Of a stretch of 64,000 nt of DNA, positions 38,330 to 47,688 are shown one piece after another (within the stretch, counting starts at the first letter, position 1; each line of letters starts with the position of its first letter). Made by a program: the position numbers and the translations under genes. The DNA comes from an uncultured Paracoccus sp. (GTDB lineage: Bacteria > Pseudomonadota > Alphaproteobacteria > Rhodobacterales > Rhodobacteraceae), in the NCBI RefSeq assembly GCF_945915435.1, contig NZ_CAMEFG010000015.1:1-64000 (forward strand), in the 5' to 3' direction. A model generated the notes under the pieces. The model was not told where the DNA came from. It searched no databases and saw only the letters and a program-made list of their open reading frames with translations.

Positions 38330-39663
38330 CAGGCTTTCTCCGGTATCGCCCAGAGTTCAAGCTTCAACTCGGGCCAGTCCCCCGCGAAATGCATCCCGAT
38401 GGCGGGCGCGGTGGAAAACTCGCGCCACAGGGGCGAGTTCTTTTCCAGCCGGAAATAGACGTTCGAGGACAGCACCCGGATCTGGCGCGGCGGGTTGGGC
38501 AGGTGCTGCAAGCCGATGCCGGGCAGGTTGTTGTTGACGATTTCCGACATGCGGGTGTTCGGCCCGACCTTGCACAGTTCAGGAAACTGCGCCTGCACCT
38601 GCGTCAGCGGCTTGGCCGATTCGACCTCGACGATAAAGCTGGCCTCGCGGAACAGGTTGCGGTCCTTGACCTCGGCCAGGTAGGAATTCTGGCGGACCTG
38701 CCGCAACAGCAGCCGGATGGCGCGGCCCACTTCGCGCGACAGCAGGCGCTGGATGTCGGCGACCACGGGCGAAAAGCAGGTCTTGAGATCGCCGTGGTCG
38801 TATCCTTCGTAATCGGGGGCCTGGCGGCTGCCGCTGTCGAAGCTGGCCAGTTCGCCAGCCAGCATCACCAGGCGCTCGAACAGGCGCTCGGGGTGGATGG
38901 CATGGGTGCGCGACATGTGGCGCAGCGCCCCGATCTCGCGGTTGAGCAGCATCAGCATCAGGTAATCGGTGGCCTGCAACCCCCCGCCCGAGGACGGGTC
39001 GGCCGCATAGCGCGCCAGCGATTCCAGCCGCGCCTCGACCCAGCCGATCACGCGGGTCAGGTAGCCCAGCACCTGAGGATGCGCCCCGATGACCAGCGCA
39101 GGCGGCGGCACGGTTTCGTCGATGGTCACGACGCCATCGCGCACCTCGGTGATGCGGGCAAGGCGCAGGTTCTGGTAACCGGGACGCGGGGTCTTGCGCA
39201 CCGCCAGTTCCAGCCGCGGAACGGCCAGCTCTAGCACCTGTTCGCTGCGCATCGAGGAACTGGAATCGCTGACCGTTTCCGCCACGATCCCCCAGCGCGT
39301 GGCCGAGCCTTCGTCATCGTAAGGCGCGGCGTCGCGGTTGTTGGGCGAAACGTCGGGCAGCGTCAGCCAGATGAACATCCCCGCCGCATCGTCGGGCACA
39401 TCGACCGGGACCGGCAGCGGCCCGGTGCCCGGCGCCTCGAACGGCGTGCCGTCCGGCATCAGCCCCGAGACGCTGCGCAGCGCGATCCGCCCCTGCTGCG
39501 CCTGATCGCGGTCCATCACCATCTCGACCACGCCCCAGGGATAGGGGGTGATGGCGCGGGTCCGCGATTGTATCAGATTCTCGACATAGCGGTCGGCCTG
39601 CTGAAGGTGGTGCGGCTGAAGAAAAAGACCTTCCTTCCAGGCGACTTTGCTGAACCAGGACAT
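38329..39663 (-). CDS. tssK: T6SS baseplate protein TssK
   Basis: This 444-residue cytosolic protein connects the T6SS baseplate to the membrane complex. The N-terminus KVAWKEGLFLQPHHLQQADRY is the strongest family marker, and MQATDYLMLMLLNRE-type and LPGIGLQHLPNPPRQI segments follow in the expected order. It is the first gene of the leftward tssK-ppkA operon, starting 110 bases after the giant autotransporter's stop. A hairpin in that gap suggests the T6SS operon has its own promoter or is partly insulated. Confidence 0.95.
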   Translation of the reverse strand: MSWFSKVAWKEGLFLQPHHLQQADRYVENLIQSRTRAITPYPWGVVEMVMDRDQAQQGRIALRSVSGLMPDGTPFEAPGTGPLPVPVDVPDDAAGMFIWLTLPDVSPNNRDAAPYDDEGSATRWGIVAETVSDSSSSMRSEQVLELAVPRLELAVRKTPRPGYQNLRLARITEVRDGVVTIDETVPPPALVIGAHPQVLGYLTRVIGWVEARLESLARYAADPSSGGGLQATDYLMLMLLNREIGALRHMSRTHAIHPERLFERLVMLAGELASFDSGSRQAPDYEGYDHGDLKTCFSPVVADIQRLLSREVGRAIRLLLRQVRQNSYLAEVKDRNLFREASFIVEVESAKPLTQVQAQFPELCKVGPNTRMSEIVNNNLPGIGLQHLPNPPRQIRVLSSNVYFRLEKNSPLWREFSTAPAIGMHFAGDWPELKLELWAIPEKA

Positions 39664-39705
39664 TGCGAATATCTGCTTTCACTCAAATTGGCCGTCTGAC
39701 GAATG

Positions 39706-39730
39706 CCGGCGCAGGTGATCCCTGCGCCGG
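39706..39730 (-). terminator. Hairpin between the giant autotransporter and tssK
   Basis: A perfect 10-bp stem CCGGCGCAGG/CCTGCGCCGG (39706-39715 with 39721-39730) has a 5-base loop. It lies 43 bases downstream of the autotransporter stop on the minus strand and 43 bases before the tssK start. No T-tract follows on the minus strand, so it may reduce rather than stop read-through into the T6SS operon. Confidence 0.5.
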
Positions 39731-39772
39731 ACATGGCTTGGTCATACTAGGTCCAGTTGCACGCCGTGCCAA

Positions 39773-42700
39773 TCAGAACTGGAACCGGAATTGCCCGGTT
39801 ACGCCGACACTGTCCATATTGTCGCCGATGCGCGCGTCGATGCGCGAACCTGCGCTGAACTGCATCGGACGGCCATTGCGGCGTTGCAGGACCTTGACGT
39901 AATTGGCGCCCAGGCTCAGCTCGGAATAGGCGCCGAGGTGGTCGGACAAGAGCCGCTGCGGCTCGAACTCGGGTTCGTTGTCGCTGCCGAAGGTCGAGGC
40001 CGTCCGCGACGCGAAATCCTTGTAATAGGTGCCGGTCGCGAAGATGTTCAGCGCCGCGTTGTCCTGCGGCTGAACGAAGGTGCGCGTCAGCGTGCCGCCG
40101 ACGAAACCGACCTTGCGCTCGGTCTTGTCGAATTCCAGGCGGAAGCCGTCCTCGAAGGTCAGGTCGCCGATGTCCAGCCGGGACCAGGCAAAGCCCGCCG
40201 TCGGCACAACCTGCCAGCCCGATTCGCCCACCGGGATGGAATAGCTCAGCGCACCGCTGACGGTGAAGCCGTCGCTTTTCAACTGGTTGTCGGCAAGGCC
40301 CAGGCCGTCGCCCACGACGGCGCGGTTCTCGATCTCGAACTCGGTCCGTTCGTGGCGATATTGCAGGTCGAAGGTCCAGCGGTCCTTCGAGCCGGTCACA
40401 TAGACCCCGCCATAGATCTGGTCGAAGTCGGTGCTGGTCACGCTGGCCAGCGCGTCCGACAGATGGCCCGAGTTGGTCGGGTCGATGCCGTAGATCGGCT
40501 GGCGGGTGTCGCCGCGGTTGACGCCCAGCACGCCGCCAAAGGCCATGTCCCAGCCGTTGAAATGCCCGTCGAAACAGGCAAGGTCGGTGCCGACCTGCAT
40601 ACCGTAATAAGTGGCGTTGACGGTGCTTTCGACACGGCTGACGCCGTTGTCGGTGGCGCCGGTCGCCTCGGCCTGACCGCCGATGGCGCGGCCCCAGGAC
40701 CCATAGCCGCAAGGATCGTCGGGCAATGCATAGGCGCGGCCCACGACATAGGGGCTGGTGGGCCGGTTGATGACCGATCCGATCAGCGAATGGGTCAGCG
40801 CCACGTTGCCCAGGATCGCGCCGATAGCCGGGTTGATCTGGCTGACGACCTGCAGGTTCCCCGAATTGAAGTTGCGGTCGACCGAATAGACGATCCGTTC
40901 CGAGATCGCGGGCAGGTCGTCGGCGGTAAAGGTGAAGTCGTTGGCCGAGCCATATCTGCCATCCACTTCCATGATCGTGATCGCCTGCCCGACGTTACGC
41001 ATGATTTCGGGCGTGCGCAGGTCGAATGCGAAATGATGGTGGCCCGTGGCCGGGCCGCCGGTGACGCGGATCATGTCGCTGGTCATGTCGATCAGGTCCA
41101 GATCCAGCCGGAACACCCCCTCGCCCGACAGCCCGCCGATGGTGAACACCTCGCCGGTCGTGCCATTGGCAAGCGTCACGGTGCCGTTGTTGGCCAGTTC
41201 GCCCTGCACGCGCGAACCCTGCGCGGTGACGGTGCCGCCCGCCGTGTTGCCAAGATTGCCCGAAACAGTCGCGCCTTGCAGGTTCACGGTGCCGCCGCGG
41301 TTGCGCAGCGCCCCCGCGATGGTCGAGTTGGTGACGTTCAGCTCTCCGCTGTTCACGACATTGCGCCCGACAGTGGTGCCGCCGCGCAGGTTGGCGACCC
41401 CGTCCGCATCGTTCAGAAGATCGGTGCCGATCACCGCGCCGCTGGCGTTCAACGTGCTGCCGAGGTTGTGGAAATACCCCGTCACGGTGCCGCCGTTCAG
41501 CACGGCGCGGCCCTGTTCGACGCTGGTCACATCGCCGTCCAGCGTGCCCGCGACATTGACCGCGCCGCCTTGGTTGAATACACCCCCGGTCACGCCCAGC
41601 CTGTCGCCCTCGACCACCTGGACGGTGCTGTTGCTGGCAACCTGGCCGTCGATCACGCCCGCACCCCAGACGCGCCCGCCGTCGTTGACCACATCGCCCC
41701 GCAGGATGCCGCCCTGCATGCGCAGAACCCCGGATGCGGCATTGCCCAGATCGCCGGTCAGCGTGCCCTGCACGACCGTATGGCCCAGGTTCAGGGCGGT
41801 TTCCCCTTCGGCCAGCGTGACATCGCTGCCCGCCTGCACATTGGTGACCGCGCCTTCGTTCGTCACCAGCCCGCCAAGCGCCAATTCGCCGGTGGTCAGG
41901 ACGCGCCCTTCGTTGATCAGGTCGCCCTCGACCGCGCCGGCAAGCTGCGCCTCGCCCCCGGCAAGGTTGAACAGGTCCCCCTCGATCACGCCAAGCGATT
42001 GCAGGAGGCCGCCATCTTCGTTCCAGACCAGCCCGCCGATGCGGCCGGTTTGCCGCACCACCGCCTGGCCCAGATTGCGCAGGTTGGTGCCCAGCCGTCC
42101 GCTGACGTCCAGGCTGGCCTCTTCACGGTTCAGCACGGTCAACGGTGCGGGATCGGCGGCGGCGGTCGCGGTCGCGCGCATGGTGCCGGGCGCCAGATGC
42201 ACGATCTCGCCCAGCACGTTCAGCCTCGCGGTGTTGTCGATCAGCGTTTCCGAATAAAGCACGCTGTCCGCGCCCACCGTCATGTCGGCCCGGTTCGTCA
42301 GTCCGCCGACGCGCAGGTCGCCGGTCGTCACCGCCTCGCCCCGGTTGGTCAGCAGCCCGCCGATACGCCCGCGCAGGTCCGCCTTGCCGATGGCCGAGTT
42401 CTCGACGTTGCCGGTGATCGTGCCACGGCTGGACAGCGTGCCGTTGTTGATGAGCGAGCCGTCCACCGTGCCCTGCGCCGTCACGTTGGTGGTGCCGGTG
42501 GCCGTGTTGCGGATATCGCCCTGATAGGTGCCCGCGACGTTGAAGGTGGCGTTGTTGCGCGCCTCGTGGTTCGAGGCCAGGACGGTATCGCGAAACACCC
42601 CCACCGTGCCGTTGTTCACCAGCCGCCCGTCGATGGCGCCGTCCAGGCGCAACTGGCCGCCCTCGGCATTGCGCAGTTCGCCCCGGACGGTGCCCTGCCC

Positions 42701-45700
42701 CGTGACCACGCCACGGTTGACCAGATTCCCTTCCAGATGCCCGCCGCCCATGAAGACCTGCGAATTCGCGGTCGTGCGCAGATCGCCCCCCAGCACGCCG
42801 TTGAGGCGCATCGTGCCGCGGTTGTCGGTGCCCTGCGCGGCGGCAAGGGTCGAGCCTGCGGCGACGGTCACCTGCCGGTTGTTTTCCAGCGCACCGACTT
42901 GCAGCACCGAATCCGCATAGGTCGAAAGCACCCGGTCCGCGCTGTGGGTCAGCGTTCCCGTCACCGTCCCGGCCAGCCGGAAGGTCGCATCGCCCAGGTT
43001 CTGCACATCGCCTTCGATCCTGCCCTGGCCGGTCAGCGCGCCGAGGTTCTCGACATCGCCCTGAATGGCGCCGCTGCCGGCAAGCTGGATGCTGCCCGCC
43101 CCGCCGTTGCGGATATCGCTGGCCAAAACGCCGCCGTTGTCCACCGAAACCATGCCGCTGTTGACCGTCCTGCCACCCACGGCCAGCCGGTCGCCCTGCG
43201 CGACCTGAACCGCGCCCGTATTGGCGAGATCGCCGGTGACGCTGCCGTCGCCGCCGAACGTGCCGCCGTTATGCACATTACCGGCGATGGTGCCGCCATC
43301 CAGGACGGTCCGCCCCGAGCCTTCGGTATGCAGATCGTTTTCGACACGTCCCGCGACGGTCATCTGGCCGCGGTTGCGAACCGTCTCATCCGTGCGCAGC
43401 GTGGTGCCCGAGGAAATCACCGCCTCGCCCGTGGTGTCGTTGAGCAGCGATCGGGCCGTCAGATCGCCCACCGTCCGCAATTCGCCGCCGCTGACGATAT
43501 CGCCCGTGACGGTCCCGGCCAGTTCCGCCGTGCCTTGCCCGTTGTTGGCCAGGTTGCCGTCGATGGTGCCGGTGCTGTGCAGCAGCGCGCCATTGTCGAT
43601 ATCCGCCGTGATCAGGCCACTGTTGCGGATTTCGCCGTTTTCGCCCGAGTTCGTCAACAACCCGGCTTGGAACTGCCCGTTCTGTTCGACCGACAGCCTG
43701 CCCGAGTTCGCGAATTCGCTCACGCCATGAAGGTTGCCGCCGTCGCGAACGGCAAAGTCGCCCTGGTTGGTGATCTCATGACCGTCGGCATCCACATCCG
43801 CCTCGACGCGGATCGTGCCCGACTCGGTATTGATCAGCGCATCGTCCAGCACCCGGTCGAAGTCGTAAATGATGGTGCCGCCATTCTCGACCCGGCCCAG
43901 AAAGTGGACGATGCCGGAGACAAGGCCCTGCTGGACGACGTTGTCGGCGCGAATGACGATGGCGTTCTCCTCATCCTCGCCGCCCCGGATCGTGCCTGAT
44001 GCGTTGACGAACACCCCGCCCACGGTCAGCGAGGACAGGCCGGGCGTATCGGAATGGAGCAGCCCCCGGTTGGTGAAATCGCCTTCGACCGTGGACCATT
44101 CGCGCAGCGAAACCGTCCCGGTGTTCAACACGTTGCCGGTGACGACGGCAGCCGCGTCCTGATCGGAATAGCCCAGCCAGGTGCGCCCGCTGTTTTCCAG
44201 CGACCCGTCCAGACGGCCCGCGATGTCCAGGCCGCGGTTGTCCTGTTCGGACGTGCCCGCGCGGTTGACCACGCTGCCGTCCGTGACGGTCAGGGTTTCG
44301 TCACTCTCGATGGCCACCATGCCGGCGCCGGTATTTTCCAGGCTGCCGACCGACAGGTCGCCTTCCAGGTTGAAGCTGCCGCTGTTGGTCACCTCTCCGG
44401 TGATGGTGCCGGTGGCATTGACCGTGCCGCCCGCGTTATCGACCGAGCCGGTGACGCGGTTGTTCAGGTTCGCCGTCCCGCCCGAGCGGTTCTCGATCCG
44501 GCCCGTGACCTCGCCATCGACGGTAAGGCTGCCCGAGTTGGCCACCCGGCCGGAAACCTCGCCATCCGCCGCGACCTGCAACTGGCCGGTGTTGGTGTTT
44601 TCCAGCACGCCGCCCTGCACGTCCAGCCGCCCGTCGACAGCGATGGTGCCGGCGTTGCTGCCGCCGTCTTGCAGGTTCAGGTCATGGTCGCGATGGATGT
44701 TGACGGTCGCGTCGCGATGGGCGTTTTCCAGCCGCCCCACGGTCAGCGAATCGCCGTTGCCCTGCACCTCGACCGTGCCGATGTTGCGCAACGTGCCGTC
44801 GATCTGCCCGGTTCCGGCGACGATTGACCCGGCGTGACCGTTGTCCAGCCCGCCCTCGATCCGCCCCTCGTCCAGGTTGAAGGTGCCCGCACCGTCGGAA
44901 TCGCCATTGACCACATTTCCGGCGATCTCGCCCGTCAGGTTCGTCGTGCCGCTATTGCGCAGCACCGAGCCGCCACCCAGGGCAAGCCGCTCATCCACGT
45001 TCAGCGTGCCGCGGTTGTCCAGCCCGCCCTGCGCCTGCAACTGGCCCGCCAGATCGATGGTGCCGGTATTCGTGATCAGCCCATCGACCCGGCCCGACAG
45101 TTCCGCCGTCGACGTATCGCCCAGGTTGTCCAGCCGCCCGCGAATCCGGCCCGATGAGACCAGCGCCCCGCCTTCGTTGCGCAGGTCGCCCCGCACCTCG
45201 CCGCTGTCCGCGACGTTCAGGATATCGGTGTTTCGCAGTTCGCCGCCCGTCTCCAGGGTCCCCTCGACGTCGATCCGGCCGCTGTTGATTCCGCCGGTGT
45301 CGGTCGTCAGGTTGGAGCCTTCCCGCACGACGATCCGGCCCGAGGTGCGGTTTTCCAGCGTGCCCGTGCGCAGCGTATTGCCCGGCCCCTGGCCCGAGGT
45401 CACCGTGACCAGCCCTTCGTTGCGCAGGTCCTGCTCGATCCGGCCCACGCCGGTCACCGAGGATCCGCCGCGGTTGACCAGATGGCCCCCGACCGTGCCG
45501 CCCAGCATGTCGATGCTGCCGGTTTCGCCGGCAAGGGAATCGCCGTTGTGCAGCGTGTCCACGTCGATCCTGCCGCGCAGATCGACGGTTCCCAGGTTGA
45601 TCAGCCCCGCCGCCTCGAATTCGCCATCGACCGAGATATGGCCGTCGTTGGAAAGCCGGTTGCCGATGCGCAGGCGCCGCCCGTCATCGACTTCGATACG

Positions 45701-47545
45701 GCCCTGATCCGAGTTTTCAAGCCGGTCGATTTCCAGCAGGTTGCCGCCGCCGGGGGCCGGTGCGGCGCGCGCGGCGACGGTGCCGCTGTTCTCGACCGTT
45801 CCCTCCACATGCCCGCTGCCCTGCAAAAGCGCATCCCGGCCTGTCGAGACGTCGCCCACGATCCGGCCATCGCGCAGGAACACGCGGCCCGAACCGTCGT
45901 TGACGATATCGGCCTTCACAAGGCCCCCCGAAACCGTGACCCGCCCGGTATTCTGCAAGGCTTCGTCCGCATCGGTCGTGACGACGCCATTCGCCCGGAC
46001 GGTCAGCCCGCCGCTGTTGTCAAAAGTCGAGGTTTCCAGGTTGCCGATCACGTTCAGCGCGCCGCTGTTCACGATCCCCCCGGCAACATTCAGCGTCCTG
46101 CTTTCAAGGCCGCCGTTGGCGACCGCACCCGCCAGATAGTTCCGGTCGTCGTCGCTGCGATTGTCCAGTTGCCCGGTGACCTGGCCCTGCAACTCGATCC
46201 GCCCGCCTGCTTCGTTCACCAGATCGCTTTCCACCAGGGCGGAGTCGTCGGTGATCAGGTGGCCGTCTGCTTCATTGACCAGTTCATCCGCGACGAACTG
46301 CCCGCGCAACACCATATAGCCGGCATTCGATGCGGCACCGTCAACCGTCAGCCGGCTGCCGGATCGGGTCTGAAAGCGCCCGGCAAGGTTTTCCAGCGCG
46401 CCCACGCGCAGGTTGCTGCCCCAACGCAGATCGACGGCGCCACCCGATTGCAGCCTCCCGTCCACCCGGCTGTCGCCATTGATCCGGGCATAGCCGGTCG
46501 AGTTCATCAGATGGCCGATAATCCGCCCGCCATCCAGATAAAGGCCCTCTCCCTCGTCCCCGGCGGTATTGCGCAGGTTTCCGCCAAGGGTGCCCGAAAG
46601 GTTCATCCGTGCCGCGTTCAGAACCTCGCCACCCACATCGGTGACGTTCAGCGCGACACCAGCGCCAACGGTCAGCGTGCCCTGGAGATTGGCGACCGAG
46701 CCTGCGGAAAGGTCGTCCGCGACCTCCGTCGTGCCCTGGTTGACCAGCGCGCCGCCGATGGTGCCCGCCGCTTCGACGTGGCTGTCCGTCCCGTCGTTGC
46801 GCACGTCACCGCTGACCTGACTGCCCGCGTTCAGGACAAGCTGGCCAGTGCCGGCGGTGACGATATCGCCGTTATGGGTCGCGATGGTCGCATGACCCCG
46901 GTTCGTCATCTGTCCGGCGGTGGTGCCGGTCGAAACCAGCGCCGTCCCCCGACCGACACGCAGCGAATCCATCACGCCAGAGGAATTGCCGTCATAATGC
47001 AACACGCCGCCGCCCGTCACGGCCACCGCGCCGCCCAGCCGGACGCCGTCGACGTTCAGCGTAACGCCGGGAGCCATCGAGAAACTCAGCGTCTCGCCAT
47101 CCCGCCAGCCACGCATGACCGGAGCCGCCTGCGGGTTGTCGGGATCGACGGCGGCCGTCAGGCGATAGCCGTCATGGGCCGCGCGCACCTCGGCCAGAGC
47201 CAGATCGCTTCCGATGGTCAGTTCGACAGAGGGCTGCGAAGGGTTGGCGGGCAGGATGACGCGAACATTCGTTTCGTCCCCCACGGCCTGCCGGTTGTCG
47301 GGGTCGAAATCGTTGCGCCTGCTCCAGATCCTGGCGTCATCGTCCCAGACACCGTTGCCCTGGCCATAGCCGTTTTCATCCTGCGGGGGTTCGTTGTTCA
47401 GGTAAAGATCCAGCGGGGTTTCCTGCGCCACCGCGCCGGTTGCGCCGAAGATCGCAAGCCCCAGCGACACCAGCGCGGTGCTCATCATATAGCGGGCACG
47501 ATGGCCGGACAGGGACCGATGCGGAACGAAACGGGCGTTGAACAT
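39773..47545 (-). CDS. Giant autotransporter (2590 residues) with beta-helical repeat passenger
   Basis: This type V secreted surface protein has a long signal peptide that should be cut near residue 42 (AVA|QE). A short non-repeat head follows, then about 2000 residues of degenerate repeats. The C-terminal autotransporter barrel starts near 2275 and ends in the required terminal Phe (QFRFQF). Repeats follow the pattern L-x-N-x-G-x-[VL]-x2-x-G-x-[IL]-x-G-x-[VL]-x-N-x-G, which predicts a very long right-handed beta-helix. Two Cys in the barrel (CGYGSWGRA, LACFDG) are unusual. ATG 47545 was chosen for the signal peptide directly after it; the frame runs further upstream inside the next gene. 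It separates tssK from a peptidoglycan hydrolase gene. Adhesion or aggregation is likely; no toxin or protease motif is seen. Confidence 0.9.
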   Translation of the reverse strand: MFNARFVPHRSLSGHRARYMMSTALVSLGLAIFGATGAVAQETPLDLYLNNEPPQDENGYGQGNGVWDDDARIWSRRNDFDPDNRQAVGDETNVRVILPANPSQPSVELTIGSDLALAEVRAAHDGYRLTAAVDPDNPQAAPVMRGWRDGETLSFSMAPGVTLNVDGVRLGGAVAVTGGGVLHYDGNSSGVMDSLRVGRGTALVSTGTTAGQMTNRGHATIATHNGDIVTAGTGQLVLNAGSQVSGDVRNDGTDSHVEAAGTIGGALVNQGTTEVADDLSAGSVANLQGTLTVGAGVALNVTDVGGEVLNAARMNLSGTLGGNLRNTAGDEGEGLYLDGGRIIGHLMNSTGYARINGDSRVDGRLQSGGAVDLRWGSNLRVGALENLAGRFQTRSGSRLTVDGAASNAGYMVLRGQFVADELVNEADGHLITDDSALVESDLVNEAGGRIELQGQVTGQLDNRSDDDRNYLAGAVANGGLESRTLNVAGGIVNSGALNVIGNLETSTFDNSGGLTVRANGVVTTDADEALQNTGRVTVSGGLVKADIVNDGSGRVFLRDGRIVGDVSTGRDALLQGSGHVEGTVENSGTVAARAAPAPGGGNLLEIDRLENSDQGRIEVDDGRRLRIGNRLSNDGHISVDGEFEAAGLINLGTVDLRGRIDVDTLHNGDSLAGETGSIDMLGGTVGGHLVNRGGSSVTGVGRIEQDLRNEGLVTVTSGQGPGNTLRTGTLENRTSGRIVVREGSNLTTDTGGINSGRIDVEGTLETGGELRNTDILNVADSGEVRGDLRNEGGALVSSGRIRGRLDNLGDTSTAELSGRVDGLITNTGTIDLAGQLQAQGGLDNRGTLNVDERLALGGGSVLRNSGTTNLTGEIAGNVVNGDSDGAGTFNLDEGRIEGGLDNGHAGSIVAGTGQIDGTLRNIGTVEVQGNGDSLTVGRLENAHRDATVNIHRDHDLNLQDGGSNAGTIAVDGRLDVQGGVLENTNTGQLQVAADGEVSGRVANSGSLTVDGEVTGRIENRSGGTANLNNRVTGSVDNAGGTVNATGTITGEVTNSGSFNLEGDLSVGSLENTGAGMVAIESDETLTVTDGSVVNRAGTSEQDNRGLDIAGRLDGSLENSGRTWLGYSDQDAAAVVTGNVLNTGTVSLREWSTVEGDFTNRGLLHSDTPGLSSLTVGGVFVNASGTIRGGEDEENAIVIRADNVVQQGLVSGIVHFLGRVENGGTIIYDFDRVLDDALINTESGTIRVEADVDADGHEITNQGDFAVRDGGNLHGVSEFANSGRLSVEQNGQFQAGLLTNSGENGEIRNSGLITADIDNGALLHSTGTIDGNLANNGQGTAELAGTVTGDIVSGGELRTVGDLTARSLLNDTTGEAVISSGTTLRTDETVRNRGQMTVAGRVENDLHTEGSGRTVLDGGTIAGNVHNGGTFGGDGSVTGDLANTGAVQVAQGDRLAVGGRTVNSGMVSVDNGGVLASDIRNGGAGSIQLAGSGAIQGDVENLGALTGQGRIEGDVQNLGDATFRLAGTVTGTLTHSADRVLSTYADSVLQVGALENNRQVTVAAGSTLAAAQGTDNRGTMRLNGVLGGDLRTTANSQVFMGGGHLEGNLVNRGVVTGQGTVRGELRNAEGGQLRLDGAIDGRLVNNGTVGVFRDTVLASNHEARNNATFNVAGTYQGDIRNTATGTTNVTAQGTVDGSLINNGTLSSRGTITGNVENSAIGKADLRGRIGGLLTNRGEAVTTGDLRVGGLTNRADMTVGADSVLYSETLIDNTARLNVLGEIVHLAPGTMRATATAAADPAPLTVLNREEASLDVSGRLGTNLRNLGQAVVRQTGRIGGLVWNEDGGLLQSLGVIEGDLFNLAGGEAQLAGAVEGDLINEGRVLTTGELALGGLVTNEGAVTNVQAGSDVTLAEGETALNLGHTVVQGTLTGDLGNAASGVLRMQGGILRGDVVNDGGRVWGAGVIDGQVASNSTVQVVEGDRLGVTGGVFNQGGAVNVAGTLDGDVTSVEQGRAVLNGGTVTGYFHNLGSTLNASGAVIGTDLLNDADGVANLRGGTTVGRNVVNSGELNVTNSTIAGALRNRGGTVNLQGATVSGNLGNTAGGTVTAQGSRVQGELANNGTVTLANGTTGEVFTIGGLSGEGVFRLDLDLIDMTSDMIRVTGGPATGHHHFAFDLRTPEIMRNVGQAITIMEVDGRYGSANDFTFTADDLPAISERIVYSVDRNFNSGNLQVVSQINPAIGAILGNVALTHSLIGSVINRPTSPYVVGRAYALPDDPCGYGSWGRAIGGQAEATGATDNGVSRVESTVNATYYGMQVGTDLACFDGHFNGWDMAFGGVLGVNRGDTRQPIYGIDPTNSGHLSDALASVTSTDFDQIYGGVYVTGSKDRWTFDLQYRHERTEFEIENRAVVGDGLGLADNQLKSDGFTVSGALSYSIPVGESGWQVVPTAGFAWSRLDIGDLTFEDGFRLEFDKTERKVGFVGGTLTRTFVQPQDNAALNIFATGTYYKDFASRTASTFGSDNEPEFEPQRLLSDHLGAYSELSLGANYVKVLQRRNGRPMQFSAGSRIDARIGDNMDSVGVTGQFRFQF
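40975..47065 (-). repeat. Degenerate passenger repeats of the autotransporter
   Basis: Roughly 20-residue units rich in Asn-Gly, Gly-Val and Asn-xx-Gly (such as LENRTSGRIVV, VNSGTLSV-like blocks) run for about 2000 codons. They are similar in protein pattern but not identical in DNA, so they are old and diversified rather than recently expanded. Edges are approximate. Confidence 0.7.
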
Positions 47546-47597
47546 GAAGCCAGCCTTGCAGGAAACGAAAGGAACAGGCTGCTGCCTAACATCAATT

Positions 47598-47629
47598 CGT
47601 CTGCAATTCGAGACGTTACGAATCGTCAA
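47598..47629 (-). promoter_or_regulatory. Candidate promoter with dyad upstream of the autotransporter
   Basis: In the 143-base gap before the autotransporter a TTGACG -35-like box lies at 47629-47624 (minus strand). A dyad CGTCT-N8-AGACG (47598-47615) covers the place where the -10 box would fall. A repressor bound there would block initiation. The -10 itself (TTGCAG) is poor, so this is a weak call. Confidence 0.35.
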
Positions 47630-47688
47630 CTTGAAGAAAATGCGCGATTGCATGCCGGTTTGCCACGCTTTCGCCGTCCCGCGCGTCC

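Noticed and set aside
39791..43999. A 1402-codon open frame on the plus strand opposite the autotransporter
   Set aside because: It is antisense to a clearly coding gene with signal peptide, repeats and barrel. High GC content and the repeat structure keep the opposite frame open; its translation has no family features.
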